In this document: piece by piece, positions 1-7,336 of the stretch | Position numbering within the stretch: the stretch's first letter is position 1 | How the letters are laid out: each line of letters starts with the position of its first letter | Source of the DNA: Ardenticatenaceae bacterium | GTDB taxonomy: Bacteria; Chloroflexota; Anaerolineae; Promineifilales; Promineifilaceae | DNA length: 29,184 nucleotides | Reading direction: 5' to 3' | Assembly (NCBI GenBank): GCA_020634495.1 | Contig: JACKBR010000056.1 | Coordinates: 1-29,184, forward strand | Translations under genes and position numbers: made by a program | Notes under the pieces: generated by a model | Told to the model about the DNA's origin: nothing | What the model saw: the letters and a program-made list of their open reading frames with translations, nothing else | Database searches by the model: none

Positions 1-25
1 CCAACAATAAAAAATAGTGCTCAAT

Positions 26-60
26 GCAATGAGAATACCCGCTTCTCATTGCTTGTTTTT
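26..60 (+). terminator. Rho-independent terminator of an upstream gene, possibly shared with glgC
   Basis: A perfect 10-bp stem (GCAATGAGAA at 26-35 with TTCTCATTGC at 43-52, 7-nt loop) is followed on the plus strand by TTGTTTTT, a good intrinsic terminator for a plus-strand gene ending left of the window. The same stem lies just past the glgC stop, and an A-run at about 8-14 gives a more distant T-tract on the minus strand, so it may act in both directions. Confidence 0.7.
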
Positions 61-65
61 AGCGT

Positions 66-1322
66 TTAGATGACAGTGCCATCAGGAATGATGGCATTTT
101 TGGGCACAATGATAATGCCATCTCTGGCAACCCAATTTGGCCCTTCTCCGTCTGGCCGGTTTGGCATATCCTGAATGGTTACCCCCCGGCCAATGCGGGC
201 ATTTTTGTCAATGATGGCTTTAGCAATCGAACTCCCTTCCCCAATGCCAACATCGGGAATGCCTTTCCTCGCATTTTCCGCCAGCATCTCGGCCGATTCA
301 TAATAATCTGCCCCCATGATGATGGTTGAATCGATGTTGGCGTTGGCTTTGATAATGCTGCGCAGGCCAATGACCGCATTGTTGACAACAGATTTAGAGA
401 TGCGACAGCCGTCTGTGAGCAGGACATTGTCCAGGGTTGTGCCATTGAGTTCTGAAGCTGGCATGAAGCGGGGGCGTGTGTAGATGGGGGTATGGGCGCT
501 GTAAAAATCAAATTTTGCATCTGGCTGGGCCATGTCCAGATTTACCTGATAAAACCGCTGAATGGTTCCAATATCTTCCCAATACCCTTCGTAAATGAAG
601 CCTTGTAAACGGTGAGACGCCATTGCCTGCGGCAAAATGTCTCGGCCAAAATCATTCCCTTTGCCTTCAAGAAGTTCAAAAAGGACATCGGTATTGAACA
701 CATAGATGCCCATTGATGCCATGAACGGCCGTTCCTCGCCTGGCCAGCTTGCCATCACATCTAAATCCGCATCCGTCTTTGGCTTTTCCTTAAACTCCAC
801 AATGTTGTTCTGGCTGTCTAGCTTTAAGATTCCCAATCCAGGAGCGACATCGCGAGCCACCGGCTGAACCGCCACCGTGACATCCGCTTCAGAGTCAATA
901 TGCTGCTGCAAAAATTGACGATAATCCATGCGGTACAGATGATCACCCGCCAGGACCAGCGTATATTTAGACCCTGCCTGCCGAATTTCAATCGATTGCT
1001 TGCGGACGGCATCGGCCGTGCCCTGGTACCAATCAACGCTGGTTGGTTTTTGTTCTGCCGCCAAAATTTGTACCCAGCCTGGCGAGAAAACGTCTCGGTT
1101 GTAGGTACGGTGGATGTGGCGATGGAGCGACACTGAATTAAATTGTGTCAGGATGGCAATTTTTTCTATCCCTGCATGAAGGCAGTTGCTCATGGGAATG
1201 TCAATCAGGCGATATTTGCCAGCCAAGGGTACAGCTGGTTTTGCTCGCTCTTTGGTTAACGGATAAAGTCGTGTGCCAGCGCCACCGCCTAGAATTAATC
1301 CGAGAACATCTTGCATTTGCAT
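66..1322 (-). CDS. glgC: Glucose-1-phosphate adenylyltransferase (ADP-glucose pyrophosphorylase)
   Basis: Makes ADP-glucose from glucose-1-phosphate and ATP, the committed step of bacterial glycogen synthesis, in the cytoplasm. The 418-aa length is typical. Visible motifs are the nucleotide-binding loop GGGAGTR (residues 12-18) followed by the RAKPAVPLAGKYRLID segment, GTADAVRK (101-108), GDHLYRMDY (126-134), an EFKEKP block near 177, and GYWEDIGT before a C-terminal left-handed beta-helix region rich in hexapeptide-like turns. The first ATG is chosen because AAGGGG lies 8 nt upstream; a second in-frame ATG two codons later has poorer spacing. It is transcribed divergently from the tat genes across a 252-nt gap. 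No other glycogen gene is in the window, so it appears to be a stand-alone copy. Identification is secure. Confidence 0.96.
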   Translation of the reverse strand: MQMQDVLGLILGGGAGTRLYPLTKERAKPAVPLAGKYRLIDIPMSNCLHAGIEKIAILTQFNSVSLHRHIHRTYNRDVFSPGWVQILAAEQKPTSVDWYQGTADAVRKQSIEIRQAGSKYTLVLAGDHLYRMDYRQFLQQHIDSEADVTVAVQPVARDVAPGLGILKLDSQNNIVEFKEKPKTDADLDVMASWPGEERPFMASMGIYVFNTDVLFELLEGKGNDFGRDILPQAMASHRLQGFIYEGYWEDIGTIQRFYQVNLDMAQPDAKFDFYSAHTPIYTRPRFMPASELNGTTLDNVLLTDGCRISKSVVNNAVIGLRSIIKANANIDSTIIMGADYYESAEMLAENARKGIPDVGIGEGSSIAKAIIDKNARIGRGVTIQDMPNRPDGEGPNWVARDGIIIVPKNAIIPDGTVI

Positions 1323-1496
1323 GTGGATTTCCCCTTCAAAATTTCAATTACTAGAATTGGTAAATAGATATGGCTACCCATTGCTAATTAAAACAGAGAA
1401 CCTTCTTTTCGACCACCCAAGAAAATTTTAACATAATTAGTTTCGCTTATCAGGAAATGAAGATTTCCCCACGTTTTCTCTCTTTTGACTTTTGTC

Positions 1497-1505
1497 TGGT
1501 ATAAT
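1497..1505 (+). promoter_or_regulatory. Extended -10 promoter for tatABC
   Basis: TGGTATAAT is a perfect extended -10 element (TGnTATAAT), about 70 nt before the tatA ATG. The TTGACT just upstream (1485-1490) is only 9 nt away and so cannot serve as its -35. The leader to tatA would be about 60 nt, ending in the Shine-Dalgarno AAAAGGAG. Confidence 0.55.
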
Positions 1506-1574
1506 TTTATTCGTTATTTTAGAATGCGTCTTTAGGCAGAAAATTAGGCTTAAACCCTGAAAAAGGAGAATAAA

Positions 1575-1757
1575 ATGGCAGGTTTAGGTGTACCCGAACT
1601 TTTAATAATTTTGGCAGTTGTGTTGTTAGTGTTTGGTGTTGGGCGAATTAGCCGTATTGGTTCCGAATTAGGGAAGGGCATTAGCGCTTTCCGTGAGGGC
1701 GTTCGCGAGGGCAGCAAGGAAGAGGACGACACGGCAACAAACGATATTGAGGCTTGA
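1575..1757 (+). CDS. tatA: Sec-independent translocase subunit TatA/E
   Basis: A 60-aa membrane protein that forms the pore-like oligomer of the twin-arginine translocase for folded proteins. It shows the family layout: an N-terminal hydrophobic helix (about residues 5-20, VPELLIILAVVLLVFG), a glycine hinge, an amphipathic helix (RISRIGSELGKGISAFREG), then a charged acidic tail (KEEDD). A strong ribosome site (AAAAGGAG, 6 nt before ATG) fixes the start. It leads a tight tatA-tatB-tatC operon, with tatB starting 18 nt after its stop. Length and motifs match TatA; assignment to TatA rather than TatE rests on operon position. Confidence 0.93.
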   Translation: MAGLGVPELLIILAVVLLVFGVGRISRIGSELGKGISAFREGVREGSKEEDDTATNDIEA

Positions 1758-1775
1758 GCGCAAGTTTAAGTTGTT

Positions 1776-2216
1776 ATGGATAGCTTTTTTGGCATTGGTT
1801 TTCCAGAGCTGGTTCTTATCTTAATTGTGGCTGGCATTGTGATGGGGCCAGAGCGCATTGGGCAAACGGCTCGATGGCTGGGGCGCTTTACGGCACAGAT
1901 GCGCAAGATTTCACGGGACTTTGTGCGCCAGCTAAACCAGGAGTTGGATGGTTCTGGGGATGGCCAGGCGATTAAAGATGCAATGCAAGAAGTGCGGGAA
2001 TTGCGCAAAGAGCTGTCCGATTTGCGGGGTGAGGTGAACCAGGCCACCAGAGGCGCCACCCAGGCGGGCCAGCAAGCATTTGCTGATGTGCAAAACAGCA
2101 TTCAGCCACCGGCGTTAAAATCACCAAAATTGCCAGAGGAACAAAACGGCGCTGCGGACGCAACGGCCGTTCCCAAATTACCGACCCCCCTTGAAATTCC
2201 TGACGATCCTGAATAA
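1776..2216 (+). CDS. tatB: Sec-independent translocase subunit TatB
   Basis: A 146-aa TatB-type protein that with TatC would form the receptor for twin-arginine signal peptides. It starts with a short membrane helix preceded by GIGFPELVLI and followed by the characteristic MGPERIGQTARWLGR segment. A long amphipathic/coiled-coil region (about 45-110) and a Pro/Lys-rich tail follow. The GPER motif and longer tail separate it from the neighbouring TatA. No clear Shine-Dalgarno precedes the ATG, so it is probably translated by coupling to tatA. Its stop TAA overlaps the tatC start by one base (TAATG), indicating coupled translation downstream too. Confidence 0.9.
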   Translation: MDSFFGIGFPELVLILIVAGIVMGPERIGQTARWLGRFTAQMRKISRDFVRQLNQELDGSGDGQAIKDAMQEVRELRKELSDLRGEVNQATRGATQAGQQAFADVQNSIQPPALKSPKLPEEQNGAADATAVPKLPTPLEIPDDPE

Positions 2217-3010
2217 TGGCCAAACTGAAATCCCCCCCTGCATCTGTGACTAGCCCCGACGCTGAACTTGAAAGTGGGCAAGATACCCTGTTGGGCCACC
2301 TCAACGAACTGCGCATTCGTTTGACATACATCGCGGTAGCTTTGCTTGTCACGACAGCATTTAGCTTCATCTTTGCTGAACCGATGCTGCAATTTTTGCT
2401 TGGCCCTTATGCGAAGAGTATCGGCGGGGTTGTGGAGCTGCAAACTTTGGAGCCAACGGAGGGGATTGAAACCTTTTTCAAAATGTCGCTTTTGTCTGGG
2501 GCTTTTCTTTCGATGCCGATTATTTTGTATCAGTTTTGGCAGTTTGTGGTTCCAGGACTTACCTCATCTGAGAGACGCTACATTTACATCTTTTTGCCCA
2601 GCGCTTTGTTGCTGTTTGCCCTGGGGATTTTGTTTGCCTGGTTTGTGTTGATTCCTGCGGCCGTTTACTTTTTGGCCAACTTTCTAGGCACCATCTTCAA
2701 AACAGATTGGACCCCAAGCGGCTACATTGGTTTTGTCCTGCGGATGCTGTTTTGGATTGGTATTGCCTTTGAGATGCCGGTGATCGTTTATTTTATAGCC
2801 CGGGTGGGGGTAGTTACCGCCCAATCTTTACGCGAACAGTGGCGCTTTGCTATTGTTGGCATTGCCGTGTTAGCCGCAATTATTACCCCCTCCATTGACC
2901 CAGTTACCATGCTGCTCACAATGGCTCCCCTGCTGGTTTTATATGTGCTAAGTATTGGCTTAGCCATTGTGGGACAGCGCCAATTTGAGCGGTCTGTCGC
3001 TATTGAGTAG
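2216..3010 (+). CDS. tatC: Sec-independent translocase subunit TatC
   Basis: A 264-aa polytopic inner-membrane protein, the signal-peptide-binding core of the Tat translocase. After a short polar N-terminus the signature HLNELRIRL (residues 28-36) precedes the first membrane helix. A periplasmic loop then holds an FFKMS segment, with further conserved PIILYQFWQFVVPGLTSSER, and six hydrophobic segments can be traced in total. The start overlaps the tatB stop by one base. The gene ends 7 nt before the convergent rhomboid stop with no visible terminator between. Identification is secure. Confidence 0.95.
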   Translation: MAKLKSPPASVTSPDAELESGQDTLLGHLNELRIRLTYIAVALLVTTAFSFIFAEPMLQFLLGPYAKSIGGVVELQTLEPTEGIETFFKMSLLSGAFLSMPIILYQFWQFVVPGLTSSERRYIYIFLPSALLLFALGILFAWFVLIPAAVYFLANFLGTIFKTDWTPSGYIGFVLRMLFWIGIAFEMPVIVYFIARVGVVTAQSLREQWRFAIVGIAVLAAIITPSIDPVTMLLTMAPLLVLYVLSIGLAIVGQRQFERSVAIE

Positions 3011-3017
3011 CCCGCTT

Positions 3018-3638
3018 TCAATACTCATCTAGCACGGTAACGGTAACGTGCCCATCCCGCTTGTGGCTTAACAAATAAGCCGCAACCCCGCCTCCCACAA
3101 AGCCAAAAAGATGCGTTTGCCAGGAAATGCTGCCGCTTTGTGGCAAGACCCCCCAAATAATGCCGCTGTATAGCAACAGCACCACCAAGGCAATTACCGT
3201 GGCCCGGCAGCTTCGTTCAAAATAGGCCGAGAGCAGTAAAAAGCCAAAGTAGCCAAAAATGAGCCCGCTGGCTCCTAAATGCACCGAAAATCGTGGCCCG
3301 ATGAGCCAGGTTCCCAGCCCGCCAATAATGATCACAATGAAGGAAATCGTAAAAAATTCTTTTAACGGCCGTGACAGCATCACAATACTGCCCAGGATGA
3401 GGATGGGGCCGGTATTTGCCAATAGGTGACGAAAACCACCGTGTAAAAATGGAGCCCATAAAATGCCCCAGAGGCCAAGCAGCGTGCGCGGCCGCACCCC
3501 AAAGCTGTCTAGCGCACCATGAAAAATGAGTTGATCAACGATTTCGATGGCCCATAACAGCAAAACAAAGCTGCCTAAAACGATTAGAGGTATTTGTAAT
3601 TGGGCCCATAAATCTGTTTGTGGAGACCTTTCTTCCAT
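3018..3638 (-). CDS. Rhomboid-family intramembrane serine protease
   Basis: A 206-aa membrane protein of the rhomboid family, whose members cut transmembrane helices inside the bilayer. Catalytic features are visible: HGGFRHLLANT (67-77, with the family H and N), GASG (122-125) holding the nucleophile Ser124, and the general-base His176 in THLFGFVGG, on about six hydrophobic segments. Ser and His are in the right order and helices, so it is probably active rather than a pseudoprotease. I start at the ATG at 3638, with AAAGG about 10 nt upstream; an in-frame TTG seven codons earlier has no ribosome site. The substrate cannot be inferred. A dyad (TTGTAC-A-GTACAA) lies 38-50 nt upstream. Confidence 0.88.
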   Translation of the reverse strand: MEERSPQTDLWAQLQIPLIVLGSFVLLLWAIEIVDQLIFHGALDSFGVRPRTLLGLWGILWAPFLHGGFRHLLANTGPILILGSIVMLSRPLKEFFTISFIVIIIGGLGTWLIGPRFSVHLGASGLIFGYFGFLLLSAYFERSCRATVIALVVLLLYSGIIWGVLPQSGSISWQTHLFGFVGGGVAAYLLSHKRDGHVTVTVLDEY

Positions 3639-3675
3639 CTCGTTTTGCCTTTTGTCCAAATGAGCGTTTAGAGAA

Positions 3676-3688
3676 TTGTACAGTACAA
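3676..3688 (-). promoter_or_regulatory. Palindromic operator candidate upstream of the rhomboid gene
   Basis: TTGTACAGTACAA is a perfect 13-nt dyad (6+1+6). Read on the minus strand it overlaps TACAAT, a 5/6 match to a -10 box, about 40 nt before the rhomboid ATG, with only a weak -35 (GTTAAA) 17 nt further up. A repressor site overlapping the promoter is plausible but rests on symmetry alone. Confidence 0.35.
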
Positions 3689-3856
3689 GGCTGAAATTTT
3701 AACGGTAATTCATTTCCCTCTGATTATTTGTCCGCCTTGGTAATCAACCATACGCAAAAGACGCGAAACCGTTGCTTTTGTTTATCTTTCTAGTGGCCTG
3801 AACGTGGATATTGAGAGACAATAGAGTGGCAAAACAAAGACTTTGGTGAGGTTGCA

Positions 3857-4888
3857 ATGATGAAAATTAAACTTCAGCTTCGGTTAGCGGCCGTATTTAG
3901 CGTGCTTCTGGTGCTGCTGGCAGCCTGTTTGCCAGAGGATGGCGCACCGAGTTTGCTGCCAGACCCTATTAAACCGGTAACGGCCGAACCAACTTCAGGC
4001 ATTCTGTTTGTGACGCTTCGGCATGTGGAGCGCGAGATTGGCTTGCACCAAAACTGGGAGCTGTATCTGGTGCAGCCAGATGGCACTGGGCTGACGCGCC
4101 TCACTGAAAATGACCGGGTAGATACAAGTCCGTCCTGGTCGCCAGACGGCCGTCAGATTGTCTTTCGGTCGCGGGTGGACGGCAGCGCTGATATTTTTGT
4201 GATGGATGCCAACGGCGAAAATTGGCGCAATCTTATCAACGATCCCGAAGATTCCATTTTTGATGAGTTCTATCCTCGGTGGAACCCCCAAAGGGATTTG
4301 ATTGCATTGTACACGGATCGGTTTTACTCGCCAGATGTGGGCTGTGCCTGGCATCGTTTGGCTATCATGCCTGTGGCTGGCGGGGTCGATGAAATGGAAG
4401 TGTTGGAAGATCCATTAACGGAGCAGGAGACATTGGGTTGGGCGCCAGACGGCCGTCACCTGGCATTTAGTTCCCGCTGCGATATGCAACGGGAGCAGGC
4501 AGTTGAGCTGTTTCAGTTGGATATTGACACCGGGGAGGTTATTCAGCTAACCGATGATGGCAACATCAACGCATCACCTGCCTATTCGCACGACGGCCGT
4601 TTCCTGGCTTACCAATCTGTACACCCCAATTCTAGCGCCGATGTTTTTTTGCTCGATTTGGAGAGTGGTGAATTGGCCAACCTGACCAATAATCCAGAAT
4701 TCAAGGATTCTCATCCTACCTGGTCGCCCGACGACAGCCAGATTGCTTTTGTTTCTAACCGGGACGGCAATGATGAAATTTATGTGATGGATGTGATTTT
4801 GGAGCCATTTGCCAGCAGCGCCAATCCAATCAACATTACCAATCATCCTTCAAAGGATTTTGAGCCAGCCTGGTCACCCGTTCCCTAA
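3857..4888 (+). CDS. TolB-like beta-propeller lipoprotein (copy 1)
   Basis: A 343-aa secreted lipoprotein: the signal peptide ends in the lipobox LLAAC, so Cys near residue 24 would be lipidated and the protein anchored outside the membrane. The mature part is built of PD40/WD40-like repeats marked by WSPDGR, APDGRHLAFSS, HDGRFLAYQS and WSPDDSQIAFVSNRDGNDEIYVMD, as in the TolB/DPP-IV propeller family. There is no protease domain, so a binding or scaffold role is likely; the ligand is unknown. GAGGT 7-8 nt upstream supports the first of two adjacent ATGs. A close paralogue follows after 8 nt, and the AAGGA serving it overlaps this gene's stop, so the two form one transcriptional unit. Confidence 0.85.
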   Translation: MMKIKLQLRLAAVFSVLLVLLAACLPEDGAPSLLPDPIKPVTAEPTSGILFVTLRHVEREIGLHQNWELYLVQPDGTGLTRLTENDRVDTSPSWSPDGRQIVFRSRVDGSADIFVMDANGENWRNLINDPEDSIFDEFYPRWNPQRDLIALYTDRFYSPDVGCAWHRLAIMPVAGGVDEMEVLEDPLTEQETLGWAPDGRHLAFSSRCDMQREQAVELFQLDIDTGEVIQLTDDGNINASPAYSHDGRFLAYQSVHPNSSADVFLLDLESGELANLTNNPEFKDSHPTWSPDDSQIAFVSNRDGNDEIYVMDVILEPFASSANPINITNHPSKDFEPAWSPVP

Positions 4889-4896
4889 GGATTCCC

Positions 4897-5859
4897 ATGC
4901 GTTATTTGAGCCTTTTACTCCTTCTTTGGTTTATTGCCGGTGGCTGCACAGCCAGCGCGGTTGATCCAACCGAAATCAATCTACCCGCCGCACCAGAGCC
5001 AATCCCTGGTCTGGTGTTCACCTCTGAGCGGGATGGCAATTGGGAAATTTATCGGATGGATGTGGATGGGGGAAACGTGGTGCGGCTAACAGACACGGAT
5101 ATTTCTGAAGGCGGCGCTTCCTGGTCGCCAGACGGCCGTTCCCTGGCATTCTGGTCACGGCGAGATGGCAATGCCGATATTTTTGTGATGGGCGCAGACG
5201 GCAGCGATCCCACCAACATTGCTCCCGACCCTAAAGAAAATGGGGTAGAAGAGTTTTACACCCGCTGGCATCCAGATGGCCAATCAATCGCCTTTTTCAG
5301 CAATCGCTTTAACAACCAGGGCTACAGTTGCGCGGTGCACCGCGTGGGGTTTATGCCGCTCACTGGCGGCACGGCGGGCATGGCACCGCTCCAGGCGCAA
5401 ATTGGCAATCAAGAGACGCTGGCCTGGTCGCCCGATGGTGAAACGCTGGCCTTTAGTTCAAAGTCTTGCGGGGGAACGGCGGTAAATTTACAGCTCTTTT
5501 TATGGCAGGCGGCAGATGATTCCGTGAGGCAGCTCACGCGGGATGAATATATCAATGCCGGGCCAGCGTTTTCGCATGACGGCCGTTTCCTGGCTTACCA
5601 TTCTTTCCGTGAGGGCAACAGCGAAATTATTTTGTTGGATTTGGCCAGCGGTGAGGCGATCAATTTGACCAACCATCCGGCCAAAGATTCACACCCAACC
5701 TGGTCTCCCGATGACAGCCAGATTGCTTTTGTAACTGACCGGGACGGCAATGATGAAATTTACGTGATGGATGTTTCCGGCGTGAATTTGCAGAACCTGA
5801 CCAACCATCCAGCCCGTGACTTTGAACCGCAATGGTCGCCAGTGGCTCCATTAAATTAG
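4897..5859 (+). CDS. TolB-like beta-propeller lipoprotein (copy 2)
   Basis: A 320-aa paralogue of the preceding gene: a signal peptide with lipobox IAGGC, then propeller blades with WSPDGRSLAFWSRRDGN, WHPDGQSIAFFS, WSPDGETLAFSS, HDGRFLAYHS and a final pair of near-identical NLTNHP blades. Long stretches match copy 1 almost base for base (for example around 4731-4796 and 5707-5772), showing a recent duplication or ongoing gene conversion. It is probably surface-anchored, with unknown ligand. Its last nine bases overlap the 3' end of the convergent CAP/LysM gene: ATTAAATTAG contains both stop codons. Function beyond the propeller fold is not assignable. Confidence 0.85.
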   Translation: MRYLSLLLLLWFIAGGCTASAVDPTEINLPAAPEPIPGLVFTSERDGNWEIYRMDVDGGNVVRLTDTDISEGGASWSPDGRSLAFWSRRDGNADIFVMGADGSDPTNIAPDPKENGVEEFYTRWHPDGQSIAFFSNRFNNQGYSCAVHRVGFMPLTGGTAGMAPLQAQIGNQETLAWSPDGETLAFSSKSCGGTAVNLQLFLWQAADDSVRQLTRDEYINAGPAFSHDGRFLAYHSFREGNSEIILLDLASGEAINLTNHPAKDSHPTWSPDDSQIAFVTDRDGNDEIYVMDVSGVNLQNLTNHPARDFEPQWSPVAPLN

Positions 5860-7182
5860 CTCACTGCGCAGCACCGCCACCGCCAGCAAGCCAATCACCA
5901 GCAAACCAACCACCAAACCAGTTACAATGCTGACAATGGCTGGCTGATCTTCACCTGTTTGGGCTACGGCCGTTTCCGTTTGTGGTTCTGGGGTGGTGGC
6001 CTGGGCCAGCGCCTGGCTGGTTTGGGCAGAGACGGTTGAGGATACGGCCGTAGCTGTTTCTGTAGGAATCGCAGTGGCCGTGGCTGGCTGTGGCGTTGCG
6101 GTAGGTGGTTCGGTTGGCAGCGGCGTCGGCTCAAGTGGCCGCACCAGCAGCCGATCTCCCAATTGTAAAATGGCATCCTGATCAATTTGATTCAGAGCCA
6201 GCAATTCATCCAAAGAGAGCCCGTAAGTGATGGCAATTTCCCACAGCGTTTGCCCACTGCGTACCGAATGGTACAAAATGGGCGTTGGCGTGGGGGGCGG
6301 CGCTTCATCAGGAGCCAGCCGCACCCGAACCAGTTCACCCGGCTGCAAAATGGCGTCTTCCGGCAGCTGGTTAAGCCACAAAATATCACCCAGCTTCACG
6401 TTGTACTGCACGGCAATCGACCACAGCGACTGTCCTTCTAGCACGGTGTGCATGGTGGGCGGGGTGGGGGTTGGTGGCGGCGCTTGCCCCTCGGCCAGCC
6501 GAATTGTAATCCGGTCGCCTGGCTGCACAATGGCATTGGCGGGCAAGCTGTTAAACAGCAGCAAATCGGATAAGGGCACTTCGTAATGGGCTGCCAGCGA
6601 CCAGAGCGCCTGTCCTTCTAAAACGACATGCACAATCGAGCCATCCTCGCCTGGCTGGGCCAACGTGATTGGGGTGATAAAAAGCGGCTCTGGGCTGTCG
6701 TCAGCAGCGGGGGGCGGTGGGGCGTCTGATGGCTGTCCCACCACCAGCACATAAAAGTTTTCATTGCCATTGGTGGCAAAGCCGGTGCCAGCCTCCTGGT
6801 AGCGGCTGGTGATGAGGGTGTTGTAATGCACCGGGCTGTTGACCCACCAGGTGAGTCCTCTGGCAGCGGTCATGCCGGTGCCGCCCACAATGTTTTCGCT
6901 GACGCGCCCCACGTAGCCTGCGGCGTTTGCCCGGCTTTGGGGGGTAGAGCCACCTGCGCCAATATGGCTGGTAAAGACGGTGTTGGCTGCCATGTAATTG
7001 GCCTGGTTTTGGGCGGCTGCGGCCAGGGCGTTGCTGTATTGAAAGGGGGTCAAGCCGTTGTTCAGCCGAAATTGGTTGACTTCCTGGAATATGGCTGAGG
7101 CGGATTGGGCCTGAACGGCCGTTACCTGCCCCACAACTAAAAAGAGGCCGATGAGAAGGCCGATGATGGATTTTTTATACAT
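5851..7182 (-). CDS. Secreted CAP (SCP/PR1) domain protein with three LysM repeats and C-terminal membrane anchor
   Basis: A 443-aa secreted protein. A signal peptide (1-25, ending VQA) leads into a CAP domain (about 28-148) with the usual FTSHIGAGGSTPQSRANAAGY and SENI segments. Proline-rich linkers then separate three LysM modules (about 184-229, 244-289, 303-348), each with the G-Q-x-L-W core and a PGD/PGE or LGD turn. A Thr/Pro-rich stalk and one C-terminal membrane helix (about 414-440) complete it. LysM modules bind N-acetylglucosamine polymers, so it would sit in the cell wall while tethered to the membrane. The CAP activity is unknown. No Shine-Dalgarno precedes the ATG; a promoter ends 6 nt upstream, suggesting a leaderless message. 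Confidence 0.88.
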   Translation of the reverse strand: MYKKSIIGLLIGLFLVVGQVTAVQAQSASAIFQEVNQFRLNNGLTPFQYSNALAAAAQNQANYMAANTVFTSHIGAGGSTPQSRANAAGYVGRVSENIVGGTGMTAARGLTWWVNSPVHYNTLITSRYQEAGTGFATNGNENFYVLVVGQPSDAPPPPAADDSPEPLFITPITLAQPGEDGSIVHVVLEGQALWSLAAHYEVPLSDLLLFNSLPANAIVQPGDRITIRLAEGQAPPPTPTPPTMHTVLEGQSLWSIAVQYNVKLGDILWLNQLPEDAILQPGELVRVRLAPDEAPPPTPTPILYHSVRSGQTLWEIAITYGLSLDELLALNQIDQDAILQLGDRLLVRPLEPTPLPTEPPTATPQPATATAIPTETATAVSSTVSAQTSQALAQATTPEPQTETAVAQTGEDQPAIVSIVTGLVVGLLVIGLLAVAVLRSELI

Positions 7183-7188
7183 GCCAGA

Positions 7189-7217
7189 ACTATATCAATG
7201 GGAACGGCCGTAACCAA
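7189..7217 (-). promoter_or_regulatory. Promoter of the CAP/LysM gene, probably leaderless
   Basis: On the minus strand TTGGTT (7212-7217), a 17-nt spacer and TATAGT (7189-7194, preceded by TGA, an extended -10) end only 6 nt before the ATG. Transcription would start at or next to the start codon, which fits the lack of a ribosome site. The spacer contains one ACGGCCGT palindrome. Confidence 0.5.
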
Positions 7218-7277
7218 ATTCCTGATGATGAAAACAACCCCAAAATTAACCAAACCCTAACGCCTGCCAGCCCCAAC

Positions 7278-7306
7278 AAAAAAAGCCCCTGACGTTTGCC
7301 AGGGGC
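7278..7306 (-). terminator. Rho-independent terminator of the acyl-CoA synthetase gene
   Basis: On the minus strand GCCCCTG and CAGGGGC form a 7-bp GC-rich stem around an 8-nt loop, followed directly by seven T residues, 31 nt past the stop codon. This is a textbook intrinsic terminator that isolates the gene from the CAP/LysM gene downstream. Confidence 0.85.
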
Positions 7307-7336
7307 CACAAAACAAATCAAAAGCAGAAAAAACGG

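Noticed and set aside
1485..1505. TTGACT followed by TATAAT as a -35/-10 pair before tatA
   Set aside because: The spacer is only 9 nt, too short for sigma-70; I kept only the extended -10 element.
3018..3659. A rhomboid start at the TTG at 3659
   Set aside because: No ribosome site supports it; the ATG seven codons later has one.
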